From NCBI RefSeq assembly GCF_006716485.1, contig NZ_VFPD01000001.1, positions 210,760 to 274,759 of the forward strand: a stretch of 64,000 nucleotides of DNA. Direction: 5' to 3'. A program made the position numbers and the translations under genes. Shown one piece after another: positions 1 through 10,880 of the stretch. Source of the DNA: Chryseobacterium aquifrigidense (GTDB lineage Bacteria > Bacteroidota > Bacteroidia > Flavobacteriales > Weeksellaceae). Position 1 is the first letter of the stretch; every line of letters begins with the position of its first letter. The notes under the pieces are model-generated. The model was not told where the DNA came from, did no database searches, and saw nothing but the letters and a program-made list of their open reading frames with translations.

Positions 1-315
1 ATTATTTTCAAATTTTATGATAGGGCAAATAAGTGGTAAGAAATATATTTTTCTTGAGTTATCAATTAAATCTTTATCAATTTTTTTATATGATTCCTTG
101 AAAATACCAATTATTTCATTTAAAGATATATTTTCAAATCTTTCTGTTAGATCAAAGAATAAGCTTTTTGATTCTTTCGGTAATATAGAAAGTCTACTAA
201 TAAAGTTATTATATTGAGAAATTTCACCATTATTATTTTTTATTTCCCATCCTTTGTTTTTGAAAATATTTTCTGCTCTAGTATACTCAGAAACAGATAC
301 ATTTCGTTTTGCCAT
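1..315 (-). CDS. Hypothetical protein, 3' end cut by window edge
   Basis: On the minus strand an ATG at 315 opens a frame that stays open for 105 codons to the left window edge, so only the N-terminal part is visible. It begins MAKRNVSVSEYTRAENIF and is charged and probably helical, with no signal peptide. I do not recognise the family. The gene sits 20 bp downstream of, and on the same strand as, the RlaP-type nucleotidyltransferase, so it may be cotranscribed with it. The overlapping plus-strand frame at 17-217 is shorter and lacks a family match, so I prefer this reading. Base composition is visibly more AT-rich than the neighbouring metabolic genes. Confidence 0.6.
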   Translation of the reverse strand, partial: MAKRNVSVSEYTRAENIFKNKGWEIKNNNGEISQYNNFISRLSILPKESKSLFFDLTERFENISLNEIIGIFKESYKKIDKDLIDNSRKIYFLPLICPIIKFENN

Positions 316-335
316 GGTTCTAGATTATTGCGAAC

Positions 336-1139
<804 letters not shown>

Positions 1140-1339
1140 TGTTTTTTTGCGAGATTCAGGATTCGGGATTCGGGTTGTGAGGTGTGAGGGTTTGATAGTT
1201 ATAGAGATGAGAAAGTTTATAAAAGTATGATTTTTAGCTTCCTGCTTCAGGCCTCCAGCTTCCAGCCCTTAAAAACTACAGACAAACACTGCAAAATTCT
1301 TCCTATTTTACTAATATTGCATTTTTCCATTTAACATAA

Positions 1340-2359
<1,020 letters not shown>

Positions 2360-2373
2360 CTTTATATAATAAG

Positions 2374-2397
2374 AAAGGGGCAATGAAGCCCCTTTTT
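2374..2397 (+). terminator. Rho-independent terminator after cobT
   Basis: A perfect 8-bp stem, AAAGGGGC with GCCCCTTT around a 6-nt loop, is followed by a T run 14 bp after the cobT stop. It can also serve the converging lipoprotein gene ending at 2415. Confidence 0.85.
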
Positions 2398-2414
2398 GTC
2401 TTAAAATCAAATAC

Positions 2415-3422
2415 TTAATAAGTATGTTCAACATCTTTCCCTGTAAACATCATTCTTACAGGTTTATTTTGAATAGCATCCTCATTGAATTTATATGAAT
2501 TGAATATCTGCATCGTAGGAATATATCTGTATAAACCATCATCTACCATATACAGTTTCCCGGTATTGGTGTTTCTTACCAGCTGTGTTCCTGAAGTGAT
2601 GTCAGCACCTCTTTCTCCGGTATAATCTTCTATATTTACTTTAAAAACCAGATAGGCTTTACCCTGAACAGCAAACAGATTATTGATCACTGCAAAAGAT
2701 TCGATACGTCTCAGGGTACTTTCAAATACAATGTATAAAGCTCCTGTCGCATTATCCTGGAAAAACTGTCCGTCACGAACCCTATAGGCTTTAGGCTCTG
2801 AATCTTTTAAATAGAAAGCGACTCCTTCATATTCATAGCCGTCTTTTCCATCTCCCAGCTCATTCTTGTCTCTGGTGTAGAAGTGTGTTTTTTTATCACC
2901 ATTGAAGTACCTGTAAATAGGAAAGCTTCCTGGCTCATCACCATTATAGCTGGTACCGAGATTTCTTTTTTCCCAATTGCTTTGTCCCACTAATTCATTA
3001 GGATTAGTCGTTAAAACAAGATCATTAGTTCCTGTGTGAAACCATCTTGTAATAACCGGACCGGATCCGTCTGCAGAACCTAATAATCTCTCCTGAAAAT
3101 AATAGTCCAGGCCAGAATACGATTTAGGAAGTTCGGATGGTAATGGAGAGGTATTGTACAGGTGTTTTTTGGTAAGATTACTGTAAAAACCGTAAATAGG
3201 ATTTGTTAAATAGAAAGATTTGGACCAGATTCCTGCAGGTGGAGGAGTTGGGGTGTCAGGAGTATCTCTGAAACCTCCTTTGGCTAGCATGTTACTACCA
3301 GATGCATTTAAAGCCTGTGCTTCCTTTACATTGTCCAGCTCATCACCGGGAGCTGAACAGCTTACGATGGATATAAGGCATAATCCAGCGAAATACGCTT
3401 TTTTCATTTGTTCTTTTTTCAT
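2415..3422 (-). CDS. DUF5648-repeat lipoprotein
   Basis: A 335-residue secreted lipoprotein. The N-terminus has a short basic stretch, a hydrophobic core and a lipobox ending IVSC, so it is probably anchored in an outer envelope membrane. Two repeats of the type seen in DUF5648 follow: an aromatic-rich block around NPIYGFYSNLTKKHLYNT, and a second around FPIYRYFNGDKKTHFYTRDKNE ending in YEYEGVAFYLKD. The C-terminal third is beta-rich with no known motif. The function of this repeat is unknown; it often occurs in secreted proteins. A second in-frame Met 15 bp downstream (3407) is an equally plausible start and sits at a more usual distance from the promoter at 3436-3443. The gene interrupts the cob cluster on the opposite strand. 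Confidence 0.75.
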   Translation of the reverse strand: MKKEQMKKAYFAGLCLISIVSCSAPGDELDNVKEAQALNASGSNMLAKGGFRDTPDTPTPPPAGIWSKSFYLTNPIYGFYSNLTKKHLYNTSPLPSELPKSYSGLDYYFQERLLGSADGSGPVITRWFHTGTNDLVLTTNPNELVGQSNWEKRNLGTSYNGDEPGSFPIYRYFNGDKKTHFYTRDKNELGDGKDGYEYEGVAFYLKDSEPKAYRVRDGQFFQDNATGALYIVFESTLRRIESFAVINNLFAVQGKAYLVFKVNIEDYTGERGADITSGTQLVRNTNTGKLYMVDDGLYRYIPTMQIFNSYKFNEDAIQNKPVRMMFTGKDVEHTY

Positions 3423-3435
3423 GGTTATTATGGTG

Positions 3436-3443
3436 CAAAACTA
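3436..3443 (-). promoter_or_regulatory. -7 promoter element, DUF5648 lipoprotein
   Basis: TAGTTTTG on the minus strand matches the Bacteroidota TAnnTTTG consensus exactly, 13 bp upstream of the first candidate start. Confidence 0.5.
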
Positions 3444-3586
3444 AAAATACTTCAGAAATAAAAAGGATAAATTTCAGGTGATAAGATTCATGTTTTCTAT
3501 TTTTTTAATCGATCTCTTTATCGTTGTTAAAAGCTTTCTTAATTTTACGGAAATTGATTAATCCAATTTTTGTTAAAAAAGAATAG

Positions 3587-4369
3587 ATGAAAATTCTCAA
3601 GAATGAACTGATTTACTTTGCGACAGCATTAATGTTTTTCACAAGAATCCCGGTTCCGTTTACGATTCCTTACTCCAGTGAGATTATGAATAAATCCCAG
3701 AAATATTTTGCCTGGGTCGGACTTTTGGTGGGGGTAATCAATGCTGCGGTGCTTTATCTTTTAATGATCCTTTTTAACCTCGAAATAGGAATTGTTGTCA
3801 TGATGATTTCAAGTGTTCTGCTGACAGGAGCCTTTCATGAAGATGGCTTTACAGATATGTGCGACAGTTTCGGAGGCGGATATGGAATAGAAAAAATTCT
3901 GACGATTATGAAAGACAGTAGAGTAGGAGCATATGGAACCATAGGGATTATCTTACTTTTTGCTTTGAAGTTTTACAGTATTCAGGCTTTGGGAATGGCT
4001 GATCCGTTGGGTGTTTTATGCATTGTTGTTTTAGGTCATACGGTAAGCCGGTTTATTTCAGGAACGATGATCTACACCCATCAGTATGTCACTGACATTG
4101 ATGTAAGCAAATCAAAACCTCTGGCCAATAAACCTTTGGATGGAATGGCTTTGCTGGTAGGATTTATCAGTGTGTTAGCTGCTTTTACCCTGTTTCCGGA
4201 CTGGCATTTGATTTTTGCTTTTGCGCTCGCATATTTAGGGAAAATATATATGGGCTGGTATTTCAAAAAACATATCGGCGGTTACACGGGAGATTGCCTG
4301 GGTTCGGTACAGCAGGTTTGTGAAGTTTTATTTTATTTAGGAACAATCATCGTATGGAAATTCATGTAA
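3587..4369 (+). CDS. cobS: Adenosylcobinamide-GDP ribazoletransferase (cobalamin synthase)
   Basis: CobS is the integral inner-membrane enzyme that joins adenosylcobinamide-GDP to alpha-ribazole(-phosphate), the last joining step of cobalamin assembly. The 260-residue protein has several hydrophobic helices and the family motif GAFHEDGFTDMCDSFGGG (about residues 85-102), whose acidic residues bind metal. The end carries GGYTGDCLGSVQQVCEV, also conserved. Length is normal. Its 3' end overlaps the start of cobC by 16 bp, so the two are translationally coupled. Confidence 0.95.
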   Translation: MKILKNELIYFATALMFFTRIPVPFTIPYSSEIMNKSQKYFAWVGLLVGVINAAVLYLLMILFNLEIGIVVMMISSVLLTGAFHEDGFTDMCDSFGGGYGIEKILTIMKDSRVGAYGTIGIILLFALKFYSIQALGMADPLGVLCIVVLGHTVSRFISGTMIYTHQYVTDIDVSKSKPLANKPLDGMALLVGFISVLAAFTLFPDWHLIFAFALAYLGKIYMGWYFKKHIGGYTGDCLGSVQQVCEVLFYLGTIIVWKFM

Positions 4370-4908
4370 TCCGGCATACTGCTGTGGAAAATCCGGAAAA
4401 CCTATGTTACGGTTTTGCTGAAATACCTTTACAGAAAGGATATATCAAAGATTTTAAAACGTTGGAAATAGACAAAGATTATGATGTAATTGTTTCGAGT
4501 CCGTCTCAACGCTGCTGTCTTTTAGGCGATTTTTTTAAGTTTGATTATCAGACAGATGAAAGACTTCGTGAAATGAATTTCGGGAGCTGGGAGCTCAAAA
4601 AATGGACGGATATTCCTGAAGATGAAATTAATCCATGGTACAAAGATTTTGTCAATGTTAAAGCTTCCGGAGGTGAAAATCTTCTCGAAATGCAGACCCG
4701 CGTCCTCAGCTTCTGGCAGGATTTGATTTGGAAAAAAGATAAGGAGAAAGTACTCATTATTACCCATGCCGGAGTCATTCGTCTTATCCTTCAGGCTGTG
4801 CTTCGGTTTCCCCTGGAAAATATGTTCAGTATTCAGATTGATTATGGAAAGAAAGTGATTATTCACGTGAATGAAGGCGTTTTTTCAGTGAAAAAGGTGA
4901 ATATATAA
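4354..4908 (+). CDS. cobC: Alpha-ribazole phosphatase (histidine phosphatase family)
   Basis: CobC removes the 5'-phosphate from alpha-ribazole phosphate (or from cobalamin phosphate) in the nucleotide-loop pathway. The 184-residue protein has the phosphatase signature VIRHTAVEN at the N-terminus (catalytic His in RHT), the second active-site His in IITHAGVIRL (about residue 135), and EMNFGSWELKKW in the middle, typical of the CobC branch. It overlaps cobS by 16 bp. The histidine phosphatase family is broad, but the cob context makes the assignment firm. Confidence 0.9.
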   Translation: MEIHVIRHTAVENPENLCYGFAEIPLQKGYIKDFKTLEIDKDYDVIVSSPSQRCCLLGDFFKFDYQTDERLREMNFGSWELKKWTDIPEDEINPWYKDFVNVKASGGENLLEMQTRVLSFWQDLIWKKDKEKVLIITHAGVIRLILQAVLRFPLENMFSIQIDYGKKVIIHVNEGVFSVKKVNI

Positions 4909-5036
4909 TGGCTGTTCTTATTCAATAGGAACGGACTTTTAGTCCGTTTAATAAAGATTACAATTTTCAAGCGGCTTTAGCCGAAACTTAAGCTGTTTGT
5001 AATAGAATACATTAGGTAATTCTTGAATTTTAGAGG

Positions 5037-5062
5037 ATGGATTCCTACGGAATGACACAATT
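5037..5062 (+). repeat. Dispersed repeat fragment, GGATTCCTACGGAATGACA type
   Basis: The core GGATTCCTACGGAATGACA recurs at 10742-10760, and in inverted form at about 10786-10803; a decayed piece lies near 42433-42444. It contains the palindrome ATTCCTACGGAAT (imperfect). It lies in the 365-bp gene-free stretch 4909-5273, together with the larger palindromic repeat. Confidence 0.65.
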
Positions 5063-5130
5063 ACAATAACAGTCTATCTGTTCACTTGAATTCACTCGGC
5101 GTTATTGTGAAATTACAATTCTGAATACTA

Positions 5131-5215
5131 TTTCAACTGAAGACGTGAAAATTCCCCTCCCTCGGAGGGGTGGCGAAAATTCAAAGAATTTTTGACGGGG
5201 TGGTTCTCAACATTT
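5131..5215 (+). repeat. Dispersed palindromic repeat, copy 1
   Basis: The unit runs from TTTCAACTGAAG through a CCCCTCC/GGAGGGG hairpin, then AAAATTCAAAGAATTTT (a second hairpin), and ends in GACGGGGTGGTT. Further copies lie at 10626-10700 (inverted), 31001-31068 (inverted) and 42466-42540. All are intergenic. Confidence 0.85.
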
Positions 5216-5273
5216 CCCCAACCTTATCATCACAAAAAACGCCACCTGATACCATCAGATGACGTCATAGGAT

Positions 5274-7028
5274 TTATTTAAAAACCCTGATAAAACTATC
5301 TTTTTCCAGACTTTCCAGTGAGAAATCAAAATCAGCTTCCGCTTTTTCTGCAGTAATCTCGCCTCCAAGCTCTTTGATAAGCGCATTGAAAGACATCGCT
5401 TCATACCATTGCTGGTATAATGCACTTGTTGCCATCGCAGAAATCTGGCTGTTTCCTGAAACATGAGAATGTCCGGCTCCGAAGTTCAACAGTACAAAAC
5501 ATTGCTTTTCGTTCTTAGCTACAAGCATTCCCAGAATCATTTGCTTCTGAACAGAATTACATCTCGCTTCAGCAAAAAGATGGTTGGGATTCATCATATA
5601 ATCGTAGGAAATATCATCTCCTTTTCCGATCACAATTTTATATCCACAGTTGGCATCTCCGCAGAAAACGTTATTCATGACCAATGTTGGTTCACAAAGC
5701 CCTTTATTGGCATAAAGATATTCAACAGCACCGTTAGGAGCAGAAGTCATATCTCCTGAATACATCAGTTGTCCGTTGCCGTGGTTATAAGCGGCATTCC
5801 AACCTATTTTTCCTGCGATATTCAATCCTGAAAGATCAAGGTCATTGGCTCCCCAGTGATCTTCCCAATAAATACCTACCGCCAGTCTGTCCGCATAAAA
5901 ACGGGTTCCGGTAGGGATATTTCCTACAAACATTTTTTCAGAAGTTGGCAACGCAAATTCTATATTCTCAGGGAAATAGAATTTCTTTCCGGAAAGACTT
6001 TCATATTTCAGTTTCAGATAATCCATGATAAAATCATAATTGAACTGATTCACATAAGTTTCCTTACCTTTTTTAGTCCATGATTTTCCGTTTCTGACTC
6101 TGTAAACAAAAGTATCCTGACCATACATTCTTGAATAACAAGCTGATAATGCTTTGAATAATGCAAACGGTGTTGCATTTTCCAGCCAGTGCCAGTCGCT
6201 GTTTTCCAGTAATGTATTGGTAGCATCATTCAAAGGATTTGAAATCAAAGGTTTATGATGCACTTTAGACAGCTTTGATATTTTGTTGATTGCTTTTGGT
6301 GCTATGTTTTTATACGCAAGGAATAACGGCTTGAATCTGTTGAAAATTTCTGCCATTTTTTCCATTCCAAAACTTTCAAACAGATATGTCGGATTGAAAT
6401 TACTCTGCTTAATTAAATTAATCAGATCATCATTTTTGATTAAAAGTGTTGTGTTAGTCGTTTTATAAATGACATAACGGAAAAACTCAACAGGATTTTC
6501 AGGATAAATATTATAAAGGTCAGCTATTTTTATAACCGCTTCTTTATTTCTGATATTTTCTTTTCCTGTAAAATCATATTCCAGCTCCGTATGTAAAACA
6601 GAAAGCAAATCATCAATGGTTTCTTCTTTTAAAGCAATACCTGATCTTAAAAGAGCAAGACATTTTTCCTGCATTTCTTCTACAGAATAAGCTTTGATAA
6701 CTTTAAAAGAAAGCTTCATATCGGGAACATTCAGTATTTCATCAGGAATATAAATTTCACTTTGGAAATCACTTCCATAGGTTGAAATATAATGTTTCAG
6801 CTGTTCAAAAAATAAATCAATTCTGGAAGTGTTCTTTATTTTATTCCAGGATTTATGAAAGGTTTTATTCAAATCATTACCATTCAGTTTTTCCTTTGCA
6901 TAATAAGAAATGATCTCACTTTTTGCCCACAGAGCATCCGGTTCAATGATGAAACCATCATCAGAAATAAATGGCTTTTCATCGGATTTTCTGGCTAGTA
7001 CAGCATTGAATAATTGTAGTGTTTTCAT
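5274..7028 (-). CDS. RtcB-linked protein with C-terminal TerD-like domain
   Basis: A 584-residue cytoplasmic protein without signal peptide. Residues 1 to about 360 look alpha-helical and I do not recognise a family there. Residues about 374-500 resemble the calcium-binding TerD beta-sandwich: RLAVGIYWEDHWGANDLDLS matches the GLGWD...DLDLS core, and LMYSGDMTSAPNGAVEYL matches the later HSGDN..GDDE region. TerD proteins occur in tellurite and chemical-stress systems; Ca2+ or scaffolding roles are known for that family only. The gene lies 295 bp downstream of rtcB on the same strand, with tandem repeats in between. A link to RNA repair is inferred from position. I could not confirm a TROVE (Ro60) domain. 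Confidence 0.6.
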   Translation of the reverse strand: MKTLQLFNAVLARKSDEKPFISDDGFIIEPDALWAKSEIISYYAKEKLNGNDLNKTFHKSWNKIKNTSRIDLFFEQLKHYISTYGSDFQSEIYIPDEILNVPDMKLSFKVIKAYSVEEMQEKCLALLRSGIALKEETIDDLLSVLHTELEYDFTGKENIRNKEAVIKIADLYNIYPENPVEFFRYVIYKTTNTTLLIKNDDLINLIKQSNFNPTYLFESFGMEKMAEIFNRFKPLFLAYKNIAPKAINKISKLSKVHHKPLISNPLNDATNTLLENSDWHWLENATPFALFKALSACYSRMYGQDTFVYRVRNGKSWTKKGKETYVNQFNYDFIMDYLKLKYESLSGKKFYFPENIEFALPTSEKMFVGNIPTGTRFYADRLAVGIYWEDHWGANDLDLSGLNIAGKIGWNAAYNHGNGQLMYSGDMTSAPNGAVEYLYANKGLCEPTLVMNNVFCGDANCGYKIVIGKGDDISYDYMMNPNHLFAEARCNSVQKQMILGMLVAKNEKQCFVLLNFGAGHSHVSGNSQISAMATSALYQQWYEAMSFNALIKELGGEITAEKAEADFDFSLESLEKDSFIRVFK

Positions 7029-7078
7029 TGTTTTAATTTTAAAAAATAAGTGAGGAGTAGATTCATTAAAAGTGAAGG

Positions 7079-7215
7079 GTATAGGAACTCCTTTTACCTA
7101 TAGTTTATAAAAAGCGGGGAGTAATTTATCCAAAAAATATAGGAACTCCGTTTGCCTTATAATTTGTAAAAAGGCGGAAAGTAAATCTGGAAATATAGGA
7201 ACTTTCTTTGCCTTG
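7079..7215. repeat. Three tandem ~57-bp imperfect repeats, possible structured RNA
   Basis: Units begin with ATAGGAACT at 7081, 7139 and 7195 (periods 58 and 56 bp), then a CTTTnCCT block, a run of A and GCGGGGAGTAA or GGCGGAAAGTAA. A partial fourth unit precedes at about 7045-7075. Unit 1 can fold: ACTCC (7087-7091) with GGAGT (7118-7122) and TTTTA with TAAAA inside. The array fills the gap between rtcB and the TerD-like gene. No protein frame is conserved through it. Confidence 0.6.
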
Positions 7216-7273
7216 AGTTTTTTCTTTAAAATAATTTTTTAGTGCTGTGAAACTTGGGTTGTTGTTTTTATTT

Positions 7274-7306
7274 AAACCTTACGGGTTTCTAAAACCCGTA
7301 AGGTTT
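7274..7306. repeat. Perfect 15-bp palindrome downstream of rtcB
   Basis: AAACCTTACGGGTTT and its exact reverse complement are separated by CTA. It begins 18 bp after the rtcB stop. Neither side has a T run, so termination by it would be factor-assisted or weak; it may be a dispersed palindrome. Confidence 0.7.
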
Positions 7307-7323
7307 GAGTACACTTTTAAAAA

Positions 7324-8712
<1,389 letters not shown>

Positions 8713-8719
8713 TCATTTT

Positions 8720-8761
8720 GATGATGCAAAGTAATATCATTATTGCGCAATAGTTTTGCGT
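8720..8761 (-). promoter_or_regulatory. Promoter/operator block of rtcB, shared with the RlaP-type gene
   Basis: On the minus strand the block reads ACGCAAAA, two bases, ATTGCGCA, eight bases, ATTACTTTGCATCATC, the same layout as at 1098-1139. Here the core extends to the perfect palindrome TATTGCGCAATA (8741-8752), and a further TTGCG half-site lies at 8756-8760. The -7 element TTACTTTG has one mismatch to consensus. The WYL protein encoded at 9266 is the obvious candidate regulator, by inference only. Confidence 0.75.
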
Positions 8762-8862
8762 AGATAAAGAAATTTTAATTATTTTTACAAAAATTAATTA
8801 AAAAGATGAAAAAAGCCCTTTGGCAGATTCTTAAATAGTATATAATTAAAAAAACAAGGCTT

Positions 8863-9198
8863 ATGGTATTATTAGAACAGTTAAAACATTTCCCGGAAAC
8901 GATCCAGTTTAATGATGTGATCGCTCATATTGATGAGCATTATGAATTTACTCCTACCGCATTTCAAAACGGTGATACCACTAATCAGGCCGGACAGAAC
9001 AACGGTTCTTGCAAGGTTTTCAGCTTTGCAAGCATTAAGGATCTGACGAAAGAAGAAACACTTTGGCTGTTTGGTGAGTTTTACAGAGAGGATGTTTTGA
9101 AAAATCCTGAAGGAACTGATCATCAGAATATCCGGAACTTTATGAAATTCGGCTGGGAAGGAATTACTTTTGATGACAATGCGTTAAAAGAAAAATAA
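8863..9198 (+). CDS. HopJ-family protein (PF08888-like)
   Basis: A small soluble protein of 111 residues. The sequence FTPTAFQNGDTTNQAGQNNG (about residues 30-49) followed by GSCKVFSFA and LWLFGEFYREDVL fits the HopJ family, first named from a Pseudomonas type III effector but widespread as an uncharacterised housekeeping-type protein in bacteria without such secretion. No function can be given. It is transcribed divergently from rtcB and lies 67 bp ahead of the WYL regulator gene, so it may be cotranscribed with that gene. Confidence 0.8.
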   Translation: MVLLEQLKHFPETIQFNDVIAHIDEHYEFTPTAFQNGDTTNQAGQNNGSCKVFSFASIKDLTKEETLWLFGEFYREDVLKNPEGTDHQNIRNFMKFGWEGITFDDNALKEK

Positions 9199-9265
9199 TT
9201 GTAAGAAGAGCAGAAAGAAAAAGCAAATTTTTATTTAAAAACACCCAATCATTAAACACTAAGGT

Positions 9266-10285
9266 ATGTCATCCAATAAAAATGCTCTGATCCGGTATAA
9301 AACATTAGATAGATGTCTTAAAAATAAATACAGGAAATATACGCTAGAAGATCTTATTGATGAATGTTCAGAAGCATTATTTGAATTTGAGGGAAAAGAA
9401 TCTTATGTAAGTAAGAGAACTGTTCAGCTTGATCTTCAGAATATGCGGAGCGAAAAGTTCGGATACGAGGCTCCTATCGAAGTTTATGAAAGAAAATATT
9501 ACCGTTACAGTGATCCGGAATACAGTATTCATAATATTTCTGTGAATGAAAGTGATCTGAAAGCAATGAATAACGCCGTTCAGATTTTAAAACAGTTCAA
9601 AGATTTTTCCATGTTCAAAGAAATGAATGGGGTTATTCAGAAACTGGAAGATTCTATTCACTCCACCAGCCAGAAATCTATTATTCATTTGGATAAAAAT
9701 GAACAATTAAAAGGCCTGGAACATATTGATATTCTGTACGAAAGTATTGCCAATAAAAAAGTACTTAAGATTCTTTACAAAAGCTTTACGGCAAGGGAGT
9801 TCAATATTTTTACGGTACATCCGCAGCTACTGAAAGAGTTCAACAACCGCTGGTTTCTGATCTGTCTTTATAAACAGAAAATGTATAATCTGGCATTGGA
9901 CAGAATGGAAAGTATCGAAACAGATGATAGTCTTGTATATATTGACAAGGAACTGGATGGCGATGAATATTTCAAAGATATTGTTGGGGTAACTGTTTCA
10001 GAGTCTATGGATCCGAGGAATGTTATCTTTTGGGTAGATTCGGGAAATGCTCCTTATGTGAAAACCAAACCGCTGCATAAAAGTCAGGAGATCTTAAAGG
10101 AAGATCATGATGGAACGCTGTTTAAAATATGTGTTCAGATCAATTTTGAGCTGGAAAGATTATTGCTTGGGTTTGGAGACTCTCTGATTGTACATAAACC
10201 CAAAAAACTACGGCTGAAAATGGAGGAAAAGTTTAGTGCAGGCAGTAAAAATTATCAGAATCTGATTGTTCCCGAGGAAAACTAA
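9266..10285 (+). CDS. WYL-domain transcriptional regulator
   Basis: The 339-residue protein has an N-terminal winged-helix-like region (about 1-75, with SKRTVQLDLQNM as the probable recognition helix). A WYL domain follows at about 150-225, seen as KVLKILYKSF, FTVHPQLLKEFNNRWFLICL and the LALDRMESIE strand, then a C-terminal extension (about 250-330) as in the WCX segment. WYL regulators sense nucleic-acid or nucleotide ligands and often control DNA-damage, RNA-repair and phage-defence genes. Position just beyond the divergent rtcB/HopJ promoters makes it the likely controller of the shared rlaP/rtcB block; this is inference. Confidence 0.85.
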   Translation: MSSNKNALIRYKTLDRCLKNKYRKYTLEDLIDECSEALFEFEGKESYVSKRTVQLDLQNMRSEKFGYEAPIEVYERKYYRYSDPEYSIHNISVNESDLKAMNNAVQILKQFKDFSMFKEMNGVIQKLEDSIHSTSQKSIIHLDKNEQLKGLEHIDILYESIANKKVLKILYKSFTAREFNIFTVHPQLLKEFNNRWFLICLYKQKMYNLALDRMESIETDDSLVYIDKELDGDEYFKDIVGVTVSESMDPRNVIFWVDSGNAPYVKTKPLHKSQEILKEDHDGTLFKICVQINFELERLLLGFGDSLIVHKPKKLRLKMEEKFSAGSKNYQNLIVPEEN

Positions 10286-10391
10286 CTTATTTTAAATGTT
10301 CTATTTACAAGGCTTTATTGAAGATAATTTATTTTCACATTTTATCTTGGCTTGGAAATTGTATTATTAACTTAACAATACCAAATTAATT

Positions 10392-10529
10392 ATGAAATCA
10401 AGAATATTTAAAGCATTAATTGCAATTATAGCACCGCTGGCGATAGAGTATATCGTGAAAAAGATATCTGAGAAAATAGATAAAAAACAGGAAGAAAAAG
10501 AGAGCGAAAAAAAGCAGATTACGGCTTAA
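10392..10529 (+). CDS. Small membrane-associated protein, 45 residues
   Basis: An ATG frame of 45 codons: MKSRIFKALIAIIAPLAIEY, a hydrophobic or amphipathic stretch of about 15 residues, then a strongly charged Lys/Glu coiled tail. It is followed by a good terminator (10561-10598), which supports a real short transcript. It could be a membrane peptide, toxin-like or structural; nothing more can be said. Confidence 0.5.
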   Translation: MKSRIFKALIAIIAPLAIEYIVKKISEKIDKKQEEKESEKKQITA

Positions 10530-10560
10530 ACGTAAAAGTAGTTTAAATTTAAAATTATTG

Positions 10561-10598
10561 AAAAGAGACTGTCATAACCAGGTACAGTCTCTTTTTTT
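10561..10598 (+). terminator. Rho-independent terminator after the small ORF
   Basis: AAAAGAGACTGT pairs with ACAGTCTCTTTT around an 11-nt loop and runs into a T7 tract. Confidence 0.85.
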
Positions 10599-10625
10599 GT
10601 TAATGGATGTTTTTGATGAATGTTG

Positions 10626-10700
10626 AAAACCACCCCGTCAAAAATTCTTTGAATTTTTGCCACCCCTCCGATGGAGGGGAATTCTCATGTTTTCAGCTGA
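10626..10700 (-). repeat. Dispersed palindromic repeat, copy 2 (inverted)
   Basis: Inverted relative to the copy at 5131: AACCACCCCGTC, AAAATTCTTTGAATTTTT, GCCACCCCTCC then GGAGGGG and CAGCTGAG. The gene-free stretch 10600-10880 otherwise holds two facing copies of the GGATTCCTACGGAATGACA repeat. Confidence 0.85.
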
Positions 10701-10738
10701 GGTATGGGTCAGGATTGTGCATTTGGGAAAAGAAGGCT

Positions 10739-10806
10739 GGATTCCTACGGAATGACAAGCTGTGTGGATAGATCACCATTCCAATTGTGTCATTCCGTAG
10801 GAATCT
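10739..10806. repeat. Facing pair of GGATTCCTACGGAATGACA repeats
   Basis: A direct copy at about 10742-10760 faces an inverted copy at about 10786-10803, giving a possible hairpin with a loop of about 25 bases. The same core is at 5042-5060. Confidence 0.65.
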
Positions 10807-10880
10807 GAACATACTTATTATCCATTCTTTTGATCCATGCTTCTAAAAAAACTTTTGTGACTTTTGTGGTTCCGGTTTCC

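Noticed and set aside
17..217. A 66-codon plus-strand frame at the left edge
   Set aside because: It overlaps a longer minus-strand frame that stays open for 105 codons to the window edge and begins with ATG near the RlaP-type gene; the plus frame has low-complexity composition and no motif.
5274..7028. Ro60/TROVE assignment for the 584-residue protein
   Set aside because: TROVE proteins are the usual neighbours of RtcB, so I looked for that domain, but I see no TROVE or vWA MIDAS motif (DxSxS); the recognisable part is TerD-like.
7274..7306. Calling the perfect palindrome a rho-independent terminator for rtcB
   Set aside because: Neither strand has a T run after the stem, so it is listed as a palindrome and not as a terminator.
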